Source of the DNA: a virus
Direction: 5' to 3' (one strand)
Virus record (IMG/VR): IMGVR_UViG_3300050034_000124
Coordinates: 1-34,379 of that record
Length of the DNA stretch: 34,379 nt
In this document: in pieces, positions 28,366 to 34,295 of the stretch
Layout of the letters: the number at the start of each line of letters is the position of its first letter
Position numbering within the stretch: position 1 is the first letter of the stretch
Position numbers and translations under genes: made by a program
The notes under the pieces: generated by a model
Databases searched by the model: none
The model's input: only the letters and a program-made list of their open reading frames with translations
What the model was told of the DNA's origin: nothing

Positions 28366-29088
28366 ATGCCCGATATAACTTTAGCGATCATTGGCACAGC
28401 CGGGCGGCAAGACGATGCGAAGCATCTAACCAGAAGACATTTTGAGGCCATGCTATTTGTCGCGGGCGGGTTATTGGAGCAGATTAATGAGAGTAATTAT
28501 TCCATTACCCATCTCGTTTCCGGTGGAGCTGCTTACGCTGATCATGTTGCGGTACGTCTCTTCTTGGACAAGAAAGCACCCGGGCTACGACTCTTTATCC
28601 CTGCCGAATGGAAGGATGGAGCGTATTATGATTCCGGGGTAGATGATTTTAAAACTAATCCCGGACGCACGGCAAACTATTATCACCGGAAATTCCAAAG
28701 TGTCACCGGTATCAATGGGTTATCTGATATACAAATAGCAAAGTCCTATGGAGCCGAATTATATTGTTGCCGGGGAGGATTCCATGGTCGCAATGCAATG
28801 GTTGCCAAGTCAGACTTTCTTCTCGCAATGACATTCGGAAATGGACCAATTGTAAAAGCTGGTGGGACGGAGGATACAGTACGAATGTATTTAGATCGGG
28901 TCAGAAAAGAAGACCTCTTCGATAAGAGTTTTCACTACAATCTATCCGATGGGAAAATATATGAAGGATGTCAGGTCCCACCAAAAGAAACCCTAGTCAA
29001 TGACGTTCCGAAGTTTCTTGGGAAACGTCCTTTGCCGTCATATCTGCGGTGGTTGACTGTTGTAAATTTAATCGTGGGCATCACATAA
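28366..29088 (+). CDS. SLOG/Rossmann-like nucleotide-binding protein
   Basis: The N-terminus LAIIGTAGRQDDAKHL is followed by HLVSGGAAYADHVAVRLFLD and later FHGRNAMVAKSDFLLAMTFG with KAGGTEDTV. GTAGR, SGGA-x-x-AD and GGTxxT are the pattern of the SLOG superfamily (DprA, LOG and YspA-like nucleotide-binding proteins). SLOG domains sense or process nucleotides, and some in bacterial immunity bind cyclic ADP-ribose signals. It directly follows the NAD synthetase by 2 nt. Its last 10 codons fall in a 31-bp sequence repeated from endonuclease 1, so its original C-terminus may have been replaced. Confidence 0.65.
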   Translation: MPDITLAIIGTAGRQDDAKHLTRRHFEAMLFVAGGLLEQINESNYSITHLVSGGAAYADHVAVRLFLDKKAPGLRLFIPAEWKDGAYYDSGVDDFKTNPGRTANYYHRKFQSVTGINGLSDIQIAKSYGAELYCCRGGFHGRNAMVAKSDFLLAMTFGNGPIVKAGGTEDTVRMYLDRVRKEDLFDKSFHYNLSDGKIYEGCQVPPKETLVNDVPKFLGKRPLPSYLRWLTVVNLIVGIT

Positions 29089-29300
29089 TGTCCGAGGCTT
29101 TTGACACGATGCTCAATTTTATCCAGCAATTCATGCACTGATTCGATGTCGGCATCTAAATCTTCTTCTCCCCATCCCTCATGTTCATACACTGCCATTG
29201 CCGACGCTCGATCAAGGGCAAGGAACTCGACCAGCGGCTTTTTAAACTCGTCGAGTGTTTTAATACTGCGAACTCGATTCAATTCAACACTTGTTATCAT
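28971..29300 (-). CDS. minus-strand hypothetical protein, 109 aa, convergent with the SLOG gene
   Basis: The protein begins MITSVELNRVRSIKTLDEFK and has a strongly acidic helical middle (YEHEGWGEEDLDADIESVHE, LLDKIEHRVKSLGHYV). It is preceded on the minus strand by a textbook copy of the window's promoter, so I consider it real. The last 40 codons overlap the 3' end of the SLOG gene, including the 31-bp repeat, and the tail (FGTSLTRVSFGGT) is simply antisense of that gene; the original stop may have been lost. Function unknown. Confidence 0.55.
   Translation of the reverse strand: MITSVELNRVRSIKTLDEFKKPLVEFLALDRASAMAVYEHEGWGEEDLDADIESVHELLDKIEHRVKSLGHYVMPTIKFTTVNHRRYDGKGRFPRNFGTSLTRVSFGGT
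29058..29088 (+). repeat. 31-bp identical repeat, copy 2 (end of the SLOG gene)
   Basis: Identical to 16167-16197 and in the same orientation, but read in a different frame (ending VVNLIVGIT-stop). It ends exactly with the TAA stop of the SLOG gene and also lies inside the minus-strand gene. Confidence 0.9.
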
Positions 29301-29306
29301 GCCCAC

Positions 29307-29334
29307 AATATACTGCATTTGAAGATTTTGTCAA
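29307..29334 (-). promoter_or_regulatory. minus-strand promoter for the 28971-29300 gene
   Basis: On the minus strand: TTGACA (29334-29329), a 16-bp spacer and TATATT (29312-29307), then six bases to the ATG at 29300. It lies back to back with the + strand promoter at 29342. Confidence 0.75.
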
Positions 29335-29341
29335 ATGATAT

Positions 29342-29369
29342 TTGACATTCATGCTGATTGTGGTATATT
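29342..29369 (+). promoter_or_regulatory. promoter for the 29377 gene cluster
   Basis: TTGACA (29342-29347), a 16-bp spacer ending ATTGTGG, and TATATT (29364-29369), with seven bases to the ATG at 29377. It drives a long run of closely spaced small genes up to about 31039. Confidence 0.75.
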
Positions 29370-29376
29370 TAGTCAA

Positions 29377-29661
29377 ATGGCACAATTATTTACATTACTA
29401 TTTGGTCGGTCAAAGAAAAGGATGCGTCCGATTATGACTGATATTTTAACCAAATGCGAAAATTACAAGACACAGCGGGAAAAGACCAAGGGCAGTAATT
29501 GTGCTCATGGTTGGCATACAATTGTCCCCGCTGAAATTGATGCTAAACCATGGCGACAACGCTCATGCACCATTGGAGGCAACCGTGTGACGACTGTAAT
29601 GCGGCACGGCGAGGGATTGGCCGGATACGTGGACAAACATGGTTTTCATCCTCATACATGA
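29377..29661 (+). CDS. hypothetical protein, 94 aa
   Basis: This is a basic protein (LLFGRSKKRMRPIMTDILTK) with one hydrophobic start and a C-terminal part containing CAHGWHTIVPAEID and GGNRVTTVMRHGEGLAGYVD. The scattered Cys and His residues are not arranged as a clear metal site. The start is set by the promoter. Its stop overlaps the next ATG (29658). Confidence 0.6.
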   Translation: MAQLFTLLFGRSKKRMRPIMTDILTKCENYKTQREKTKGSNCAHGWHTIVPAEIDAKPWRQRSCTIGGNRVTTVMRHGEGLAGYVDKHGFHPHT

Positions 29662-29990
29662 ATACTTATCCCAATAAAATTTGGACCCTGACCTGCGTCT
29701 ATGCTGATGAAAAGCATATGATTCGTCACCCAAAAACGGGTGAAATCAAAATTACGACGACTACTCATACATGTGGGTATTATTTCGCGTATGATGAAGC
29801 ACGCCGTGCTATTGCGGAGGACCAATTCAGTATGCAGGAATGCATGTATAATTATCTTGTACTGGAACGTATGAGTGAAGGTATCCCGGCAATGTCTTCT
29901 ATTGAACTATGGTTTAAGTGGAGCAGACGAAAATGGAAGCCGACTAACAAGCCCAAGTGGGCTAAGGCAATCAACTGGGCAATGGGATAA
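29658..29990 (+). CDS. hypothetical protein, 110 aa
   Basis: A hydrophilic protein with THTCGYYFAYDEARRAIAED and MQECMYNYLVLERMSEGIPA and a Trp/Lys-rich tail (WFKWSRRKWKPTNKPKWAKA). It resembles small phage proteins of unknown function in general style, but I cannot name a family. It overlaps the preceding gene by ATGA and is followed 4 nt later by the YgiT-like zinc protein. Confidence 0.6.
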   Translation: MNTYPNKIWTLTCVYADEKHMIRHPKTGEIKITTTTHTCGYYFAYDEARRAIAEDQFSMQECMYNYLVLERMSEGIPAMSSIELWFKWSRRKWKPTNKPKWAKAINWAMG

Positions 29991-29994
29991 ATAT

Positions 29995-30195
29995 ATGCTT
30001 TGTTTTAAATGTGATTGTGAGGAGTTCGTCACCAAGACGATGGACGTTGAACAGATTTATCACGGCAAAACATATGTTGTACATACACCCGTATCTGTGT
30101 GTGCTAAATGTGGATGGCAAACGATGGGACTGGGACAAATCGACGAATTATTGAAAAATATGCGGGAAATATTGAATCGCAAAGATCATGAATAA
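29995..30195 (+). CDS. YgiT/MqsA-type zinc finger protein, 66 aa
   Basis: The pattern MLCFKCDCEEFVTKT, then IYHGKTYVVHTPVSVCAKCG, then a helix (QIDELLKNMREIL) matches the YgiT-type zinc finger found at the N-terminus of MqsA-like antitoxins, with two CxxC-type pairs binding zinc. The C-terminal helix-turn-helix of a full antitoxin is absent. It could be an antitoxin fragment, a stand-alone zinc protein, or a phage regulator. No toxin-like gene is evident beside it; the following gene is a 35-residue peptide. Confidence 0.65.
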   Translation: MLCFKCDCEEFVTKTMDVEQIYHGKTYVVHTPVSVCAKCGWQTMGLGQIDELLKNMREILNRKDHE

Positions 30196-30295
30196 GATTG
30201 ACTTCACGATGTATAAAGCCATTTTAACCGGCGACATCAAACGACTTCAAGATAAACTCGCGGATATAAGTTCGCTCGAATCCGAATTAAAATAG
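30188..30295 (+). CDS. very small helical peptide, 35 aa
   Basis: ATG at 30188 overlaps the end of the YgiT-like gene and encodes a 35-residue peptide (MNKIDFTMYKAILTGDIKRL, then QDKLADISSLESELK). It looks like one or two amphipathic helices, and the reading frame fills an otherwise empty 107 nt, fitting the compact gene layout. Function unknown. Confidence 0.45.
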   Translation: MNKIDFTMYKAILTGDIKRLQDKLADISSLESELK

Positions 30296-30302
30296 TTGAT
30301 TT

Positions 30303-30620
30303 ATGAAGACCCGGGCTAATCGCATATTCAATGCAAACATTGATCTTTGGCTTATACTCATTGTTTTATTGACCTTGGTGTGGGGTATTATTTCTTGCCG
30401 GATCAACTCGGATAAGGATGATATTCAATCGTGGGCACGATCTCGGGGAGAGTCTATAGTTAGCATTGAATTTCGGGTATGGGATACGGGTCCATATTTC
30501 TATATTAAAAACGCCCGGTTTTATCGAGTGCAGACCGATACTAATGTTTATTGGGTTAAGTATTTTTGGGGATGTACCATTAATAAAGAGGTAGGTAAAC
30601 AATATGAAATCATTAAATGA
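30303..30620 (+). CDS. membrane-anchored hypothetical protein, 105 aa
   Basis: One hydrophobic segment (about residues 14-32, LWLILIVLLTLVWGIISC) is followed by a soluble beta-rich part (SIVSIEFRVWDTGPYFYIKN, ARFYRVQTDTNVYWVKYFW). The anchor and Cys33 after it do not form a typical lipobox. It overlaps the start of the next gene, whose ATG is at 30604. Function unknown. Confidence 0.6.
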   Translation: MKTRANRIFNANIDLWLILIVLLTLVWGIISCRINSDKDDIQSWARSRGESIVSIEFRVWDTGPYFYIKNARFYRVQTDTNVYWVKYFWGCTINKEVGKQYEIIK

Positions 30621-30897
30621 AATAAGATATGAAACTCCAACCGAGGATATTGATACTCAGTTGCAAACGGTCTTTCTTGCCGGTCCCACGGTTCGCGGGA
30701 ATCAGCCGCAACTGACGTCGGTGCGGCTCTTCGCGGTGCGATTGTTCAAACGGTTTAATTTCCATGGCAATTTAATTATTCCCGAATTCACGAATCCTAC
30801 GGAATCCGATCAATTCCGTTATGACATACATCATTGCAGATACACAGGCGGCTGGGAAATTATGGGCGAAAACGGACTTGTTGGAGGAACCATATAA
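30604..30897 (+). CDS. truncated nucleoside 2-deoxyribosyltransferase-like protein, 97 aa
   Basis: Residues 22-72 read TVFLAGPTVRGNQPQLTSVR and later LFKRFNFHGNLIIPEFTNPT, the front of the nucleoside 2-deoxyribosyltransferase family (FLAGP, then a helix and the PEF strand). Complete members have about 150 residues with a catalytic Glu further on. Here the frame ends at 97 residues, and its last 25 (HHCRYTGGWEIMGENG) overlap the front of the next gene in another frame. I think the back half was lost by deletion. GAGG-AGG lies upstream of the ATG inside the preceding gene. Confidence 0.55.
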   Translation: MKSLNEIRYETPTEDIDTQLQTVFLAGPTVRGNQPQLTSVRLFAVRLFKRFNFHGNLIIPEFTNPTESDQFRYDIHHCRYTGGWEIMGENGLVGGTI

Positions 30898-31039
30898 GGT
30901 TTTTTCAACCGACGCTCAACTCCGAGGACATGCATTTTATTTTCCCGATGACGTTTACATTCTCACTCGAAATCCCCAATTATTGGATTGTCTTCTTCCG
31001 GCATTGCTCGGATGCCGCGTTTTCAATGGTATAAAGTAA
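30821..31039 (+). CDS. hypothetical protein, 72 aa
   Basis: This frame starts inside the deoxyribosyltransferase fragment and gives a coherent small alpha/beta protein (MTYIIADTQAAGKLWAKTDL, then AFYFPDDVYILTRNPQLLDC). The opening IIADTQ resembles the first strand of a nucleotide-binding fold, but the protein is too short for one. It overlaps its upstream neighbour by 77 nt and is the last gene before the PEP-CTERM promoter. Confidence 0.5.
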   Translation: MTYIIADTQAAGKLWAKTDLLEEPYKVFSTDAQLRGHAFYFPDDVYILTRNPQLLDCLLPALLGCRVFNGIK

Positions 31040-31055
31040 AAGTTTGACAAATCAT

Positions 31056-31084
31056 TTGACAACATTCGACGAGTGTGTTATATT
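31056..31084 (+). promoter_or_regulatory. promoter for the PEP-CTERM protein
   Basis: TTGACA (31056-31061), a 17-bp spacer ending GTGTGT, and TATATT (31079-31084). The first ATG is nine bases away (31094). Another TTGACA lies at 31044 in the same AT-rich stretch. Confidence 0.7.
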
Positions 31085-31093
31085 TGTAGCGAA

Positions 31094-31777
31094 ATGAAAT
31101 TAAAAATCAACAACAACATGAAAAAATATCTATTGCTTCTCATTGCTGCTGCGACCCTCACGGTGTCATCGGCTTATGCAAACCCTACCAACACACCCTC
31201 GGCGACCATTACCCTCTCCCAAGGTGCATATTCGTATGCTGACGGGGGTGAATTTACAGCTACAACCAGTTTGAACGGTACATTTGAAACTTTTTGTACA
31301 GAAATAACTGTTGAATTTACACCGGGTCAAACCTATTCTTATTCATTGGGAACCACATCTCACAGTGGAATGGCTCTTACCGAAGGAACCGCATTTCTTT
31401 TTTATGAATTCACTATGGGAAATTTGTCGGGGTATAATTATACTGATGCTAAAATCCGGCAATCCGATGCTGGATTGTTACAAGCTGCTATTTGGGCATT
31501 CCAAGGGCAATCTATAGCCAACGGTGAAGAGTATCCAAGTGCAACGGCCACCCAAGGACAATATGGATATAATCCTTATTTCGCTCTAGCAGTTAATGAT
31601 TTGGGTGGTAATGCATATAATCCCAACGATGGTAAATATTCAGTTGACATTCTTCAATTGTCATCGGGAAATACGCCTGCTCAAGACCAATTGATTTGTA
31701 CGACTCCCGAGCCTACCACGATGGCATTGATTGGCATGGGTGGACTCTCACTGTTCATGATTCGTCGCCGAAAATAA
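31094..31777 (+). CDS. PEP-CTERM sorting-signal protein (exosortase substrate)
   Basis: This 227-residue protein has a signal peptide (MKKYLLLLIAAATLTVSSAY ending AYA) and a C-terminal PEP-CTERM tripartite signal: PEPTTMALI, then GMGGLSLFMI, then RRRK. Exosortase-bearing Gram-negative bacteria export such proteins and process them at the PEP motif. The mature part is Ser/Thr/Gly-rich and beta-like (GGEFTATTSLNGTFETFCTE). The signal peptide may start at ATG 31118, with 31094 adding MKLKINNN. The gene has its own promoter and a strong terminator. For a phage genome this is unusual and suggests capture from the host. Confidence 0.85.
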   Translation: MKLKINNNMKKYLLLLIAAATLTVSSAYANPTNTPSATITLSQGAYSYADGGEFTATTSLNGTFETFCTEITVEFTPGQTYSYSLGTTSHSGMALTEGTAFLFYEFTMGNLSGYNYTDAKIRQSDAGLLQAAIWAFQGQSIANGEEYPSATATQGQYGYNPYFALAVNDLGGNAYNPNDGKYSVDILQLSSGNTPAQDQLICTTPEPTTMALIGMGGLSLFMIRRRK

Positions 31778-31804
31778 CTTAACCCACGCCAACCCTAAAC
31801 TAGG

Positions 31805-31831
31805 ACGCCACCCTTCGGGGGTGGCGTTTTT
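31805..31831 (+). terminator. strong rho-independent terminator after the PEP-CTERM gene
   Basis: ACGCCACCC pairs with GGGTGGCGT around a TTCG tetraloop, followed by TTTTT. The promoter of PRPP synthetase begins only 4 nt later. Confidence 0.93.
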
Positions 31832-31834
31832 AAT

Positions 31835-31862
31835 TTGACAACCAATCCACATGTGTTATATT
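31835..31862 (+). promoter_or_regulatory. promoter for PRPP synthetase
   Basis: TTGACA (31835-31840), a 16-bp spacer ending CATGTGT, and TATATT (31857-31862). Eight bases lead to the ATG at 31871. Confidence 0.75.
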
Positions 31863-31870
31863 GTCACCAC

Positions 31871-32824
31871 ATGAAGCCACAACGCTGCGTACTATTTGCG
31901 GGTGATTCCAGCCGGAAGCTCGGGCAGGCGATCACGGATATTTATCATAATGAAATTATCATGGGAAACATCTATTCCCATACTTTTCCAAGTGGTGAAA
32001 AATATTGTCAACTCCGAGAAAATATACGGGGGGATGATGTCTTCCTGCTCCAAGCCATTTGCTCGCCAGCCAATGACAATCTCATGCAATTGCTCGTTAT
32101 GGCGGATGCCTGTCGGCGGGCATCTGCGGCACGCATTACTGCCGTTCTCCCCATGTTCGGCTATCAACGCCAAGATCGAAAAGACAAGCCCCGGGTGCCC
32201 ATTTCTGCTAAATTGGTCGCGAACCTGCTGGTGGCTTCCGGTGTGAACCGTATTCTCACAATGGATTTACACGCTCAACAGATTCAGGGGTTTTTCGACA
32301 TCCCCGTTGACCATCTATATTTTCGTCCATCCTTGATGACGGCACTTGAAGGATTGGATATTCAAACCGTGGTTGCTCCTGATATGGGTGGGATTAAGAA
32401 AGCCATGGATTTCGCAACCAAATGTCACCTTGAATTTGCATTCGTGGTTAAGCAACGTAATAGTGATACCGAAGTCGAAGCCGTCCGGTTTGTCGGTGAT
32501 GTTAAGAATAAGAATATTCTTTTATTGGATGATCTTACGGAGTCCATGGGAACGCTTTGTGCCGCAGCGACGGAATGCAAAAAGAATGGAGCTGCCAATA
32601 TATATGCGGCAGTAACTCATGGATGTCTTACCCAGATGGGTACTACAATTTTGGTTAATGCATTATTCAGTGGACTCATCAAACAATTCTTTTGTTCTAA
32701 CACCGTGACCGAAACGACCCTTCCCCCGTGGACGGGAGCAACAATTGTTGATGTGGCAGACGTTTTCGCCACGGCAATCACCAAAATCCACGACAATGAA
32801 AGTGTCACTGAACTTTTCCAATAA
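31871..32824 (+). CDS. prs: ribose-phosphate pyrophosphokinase (PRPP synthetase)
   Basis: This 317-residue protein, the usual Prs length, converts ribose 5-phosphate and ATP to PRPP and AMP. Motifs in order are FPSGEKYCQLRENIRGDDVF, PMFGYQRQDRKDKPR (the ATP-binding flexible loop), LTMDLHAQQIQGFFDIP, APDMGGIKKA and the PRPP-binding NILLLDDLTESMGTL. The last reads DDLTESMGT where most bacteria have DDxxDTGGT, so this is a divergent member. PRPP is the co-substrate of the nicotinate phosphoribosyltransferase at 23655. The start at 31871 follows the promoter and matches the family N-terminus. Confidence 0.94.
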   Translation: MKPQRCVLFAGDSSRKLGQAITDIYHNEIIMGNIYSHTFPSGEKYCQLRENIRGDDVFLLQAICSPANDNLMQLLVMADACRRASAARITAVLPMFGYQRQDRKDKPRVPISAKLVANLLVASGVNRILTMDLHAQQIQGFFDIPVDHLYFRPSLMTALEGLDIQTVVAPDMGGIKKAMDFATKCHLEFAFVVKQRNSDTEVEAVRFVGDVKNKNILLLDDLTESMGTLCAAATECKKNGAANIYAAVTHGCLTQMGTTILVNALFSGLIKQFFCSNTVTETTLPPWTGATIVDVADVFATAITKIHDNESVTELFQ

Positions 32825-32840
32825 CTCCCCAATTAATTAT

Positions 32841-33188
32841 ATGAATGTTATCAATGAACTTGAACCCAAGACAAACCCATTTCAATCGAACCCACCCAAT
32901 ATTAACTACAATCCGAAATGGAAGCGGATGTCTTCTGCTGTCGTACTTCGGTTAGCAGCTTTTTACCGGGGTGTTGGATTTATCCTGTGGGGAGCTATTG
33001 GAATTGGTATTATTATCGGGCATGATATAACATATAGTATTGGCGTTATTTTGGTGTGTTGGGGACTTGTTTATGGTGGGTGGGAATTTTACCAAGGGTG
33101 GAAGTGGGTATTCCAATGGGCATATCGGATTAAATTCAATAAATCCAAGACGTGGGAAGATTACGATAATGATCAATGTAGGTTATGA
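32841..33188 (+). CDS. membrane protein, two TM helices, 115 aa
   Basis: A polar N-terminus (MNVINELEPKTNPFQSNPPN) is followed by two hydrophobic segments at about 44-60 (GVGFILWGAIGIGIIIG) and 64-82 (ITYSIGVILVCWGLVYGG). The tail is basic and aromatic (WVFQWAYRIKFNKSK). It lies 16 nt after Prs, with no promoter, so it should be co-transcribed. Function unknown. Confidence 0.6.
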   Translation: MNVINELEPKTNPFQSNPPNINYNPKWKRMSSAVVLRLAAFYRGVGFILWGAIGIGIIIGHDITYSIGVILVCWGLVYGGWEFYQGWKWVFQWAYRIKFNKSKTWEDYDNDQCRL

Positions 33189-33203
33189 CTCCGACCCCCA
33201 TGA

Positions 33204-33419
33204 ATGATCATGCGTTCTAAAAAACATCTCACTGACGAGGATACCCTGAACATACAGGAAATTGCCGAGACAGTGCGGGAAGAACCAGACCTTAAACCTA
33301 AATCGCATATCAATTCGACGAAAGCTCACTCTCAATGGCTTCGTCGGCAACAAGAACAAGAATTGTTCCGCCAAAGTCTTAAGAAAATCTGGAATAAAAA
33401 ATCTCGCATCGCCCCTTGA
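33204..33419 (+). CDS. small charged protein, 71 aa
   Basis: A strongly charged protein (LTDEDTLNIQEIAETVREEP and SQWLRRQQEQELFRQSLKKI), probably helical and perhaps coiled. Start candidates are ATG 33204 and 33210. It ends in IAP-stop, and this end plus the following TTGACA form the second copy of a 21-bp repeat also found after the 22826 gene. Function unknown. Confidence 0.55.
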   Translation: MIMRSKKHLTDEDTLNIQEIAETVREEPDLKPKSHINSTKAHSQWLRRQQEQELFRQSLKKIWNKKSRIAP

Positions 33420-33426
33420 CAAATCC
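33406..33426 (+). repeat. 21-bp repeat, copy 2 (gene end plus -35 box)
   Basis: Identical to 23139-23159. Here the TTGACA is followed at the right distance by GATAAT, so this copy is the functional promoter version. Confidence 0.8.
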
Positions 33427-33443
33427 CGGAGATGTGCGATAAT
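33416..33443 (+). promoter_or_regulatory. promoter for the 33450 gene
   Basis: TTGACA (33416-33421), a 16-bp spacer ending ATGTGC, and GATAAT (33438-33443), with six bases to the ATG at 33450. Confidence 0.75.
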
Positions 33444-33449
33444 AATCAC

Positions 33450-33635
33450 ATGAAAATCAAAGAATTATTGCCTCTCATTGCCGCCGCTGTTCTCTATATG
33501 ATCGGGTGCATCTCGGGAACTCAGTATGAAAGACACGAATTTCAGAAGGATGCCGTAAAGCATAATGCGGCTCATTGGAACGTGACCGATGATGGTAAAA
33601 CTTCTTTCGGGTGGAATATCTCCACCAACCGGTGA
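33450..33635 (+). CDS. small signal-bearing or membrane-anchored protein, 61 aa
   Basis: A short basic start (MKIKE) and a hydrophobic segment (LLPLIAAAVLYMIGCISG) precede a polar tail. The Cys in MIGC could be a weak lipobox, making it a small lipoprotein, or it may simply be a membrane anchor. An outer-membrane spanin-like or inhibitory peptide role is possible but not shown. The start is set by the promoter. Confidence 0.55.
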   Translation: MKIKELLPLIAAAVLYMIGCISGTQYERHEFQKDAVKHNAAHWNVTDDGKTSFGWNISTNR

Positions 33636-33645
33636 CAATTGTGGG

Positions 33646-33673
33646 TTGACATCCGTTTGGAATGTGCTATGTT
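33646..33673 (+). promoter_or_regulatory. promoter for the 33679 gene
   Basis: TTGACA (33646-33651), a 16-bp spacer ending AATGTGC, and TATGTT (33668-33673), with five bases to the ATG at 33679. Confidence 0.7.
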
Positions 33674-33678
33674 GATGT

Positions 33679-33957
33679 ATGTCAAAAAAGAAAACTGGCG
33701 ACGATCTTGTACGTGATGTTCAGCGTGGGTCATATGGTACTATTACTGTTAATGGCGAAACCACTCAAATTAAAGCTGAACGAGGATGGGAAATTGTCCC
33801 CGAAGGTATCGTCGTAAAACGTGGATGGAAAGTTTTTGATTATTATGCTGGATGGATGCTAACTGATGAGTATGATTCTTCCCGTGGACATTATACCCGC
33901 CGCAGTGGCCGCTGGTTGGTGTGGGCGAAAAAGAAATCCAAATCACATTTAATATGA
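33679..33957 (+). CDS. hypothetical basic protein, 92 aa
   Basis: A beta-rich protein with GTITVNGETTQIKAERGWEI and VKRGWKVFDYYAGWMLTDEY, and a basic end (RWLVWAKKKSKS). The repeated RGW pattern suggests two similar beta hairpins. I do not recognise the family. Its stop overlaps the next ATG. Confidence 0.55.
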   Translation: MSKKKTGDDLVRDVQRGSYGTITVNGETTQIKAERGWEIVPEGIVVKRGWKVFDYYAGWMLTDEYDSSRGHYTRRSGRWLVWAKKKSKSHLI

Positions 33958-34292
33958 ATAATTATGGTATGAGGCCGGATAAAGCCGGGGTGTGGGAATG
34001 GTTTGACGAAGATGGGACAAAACGTCTTGTGTCAGTGTGTGACGTTGGAGTCCCGAAGCATCCGCATCTTCGAGTATATTGGTGGGGTGGATATTATAAC
34101 ACACACGATGAACTCGACCCTGAGCATCCTGAATACGACGAACACAACAAGGCCGAATGGGCTGATCGATGGGGCAAGTATATTGGTCCCGAAGACAGCG
34201 TGGCCGACGACCAAAAGTATTGGCTGCCGACCCCAGAAAAGAGGACGAAGATTTTTGAGATCGATGCACACAGAACCGCAACCCCGGAGTAA
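33954..34292 (+). CDS. hypothetical phage protein, 112 aa
   Basis: The protein has GVWEWFDEDGTKRLVSVCDV and later LRVYWWGGYYNTHDELD, an aromatic-rich beta pattern that I associate with small phage proteins lacking an assigned function. The C-terminus (WADRWGKYIGPEDSVADDQK, YWLPTP) is also aromatic. It begins by overlapping the stop of the preceding gene (ATGA at 33954) and is followed 3 nt later by a gene leaving the window. Confidence 0.6.
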   Translation: MNNYGMRPDKAGVWEWFDEDGTKRLVSVCDVGVPKHPHLRVYWWGGYYNTHDELDPEHPEYDEHNKAEWADRWGKYIGPEDSVADDQKYWLPTPEKRTKIFEIDAHRTATPE

Positions 34293-34295
34293 ATT

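Noticed and set aside
29550-29657. N-terminal extension of the 29658 protein
   Set aside because: It lies within the preceding gene in another frame; the ATGA overlap at 29658 is the normal junction style here.
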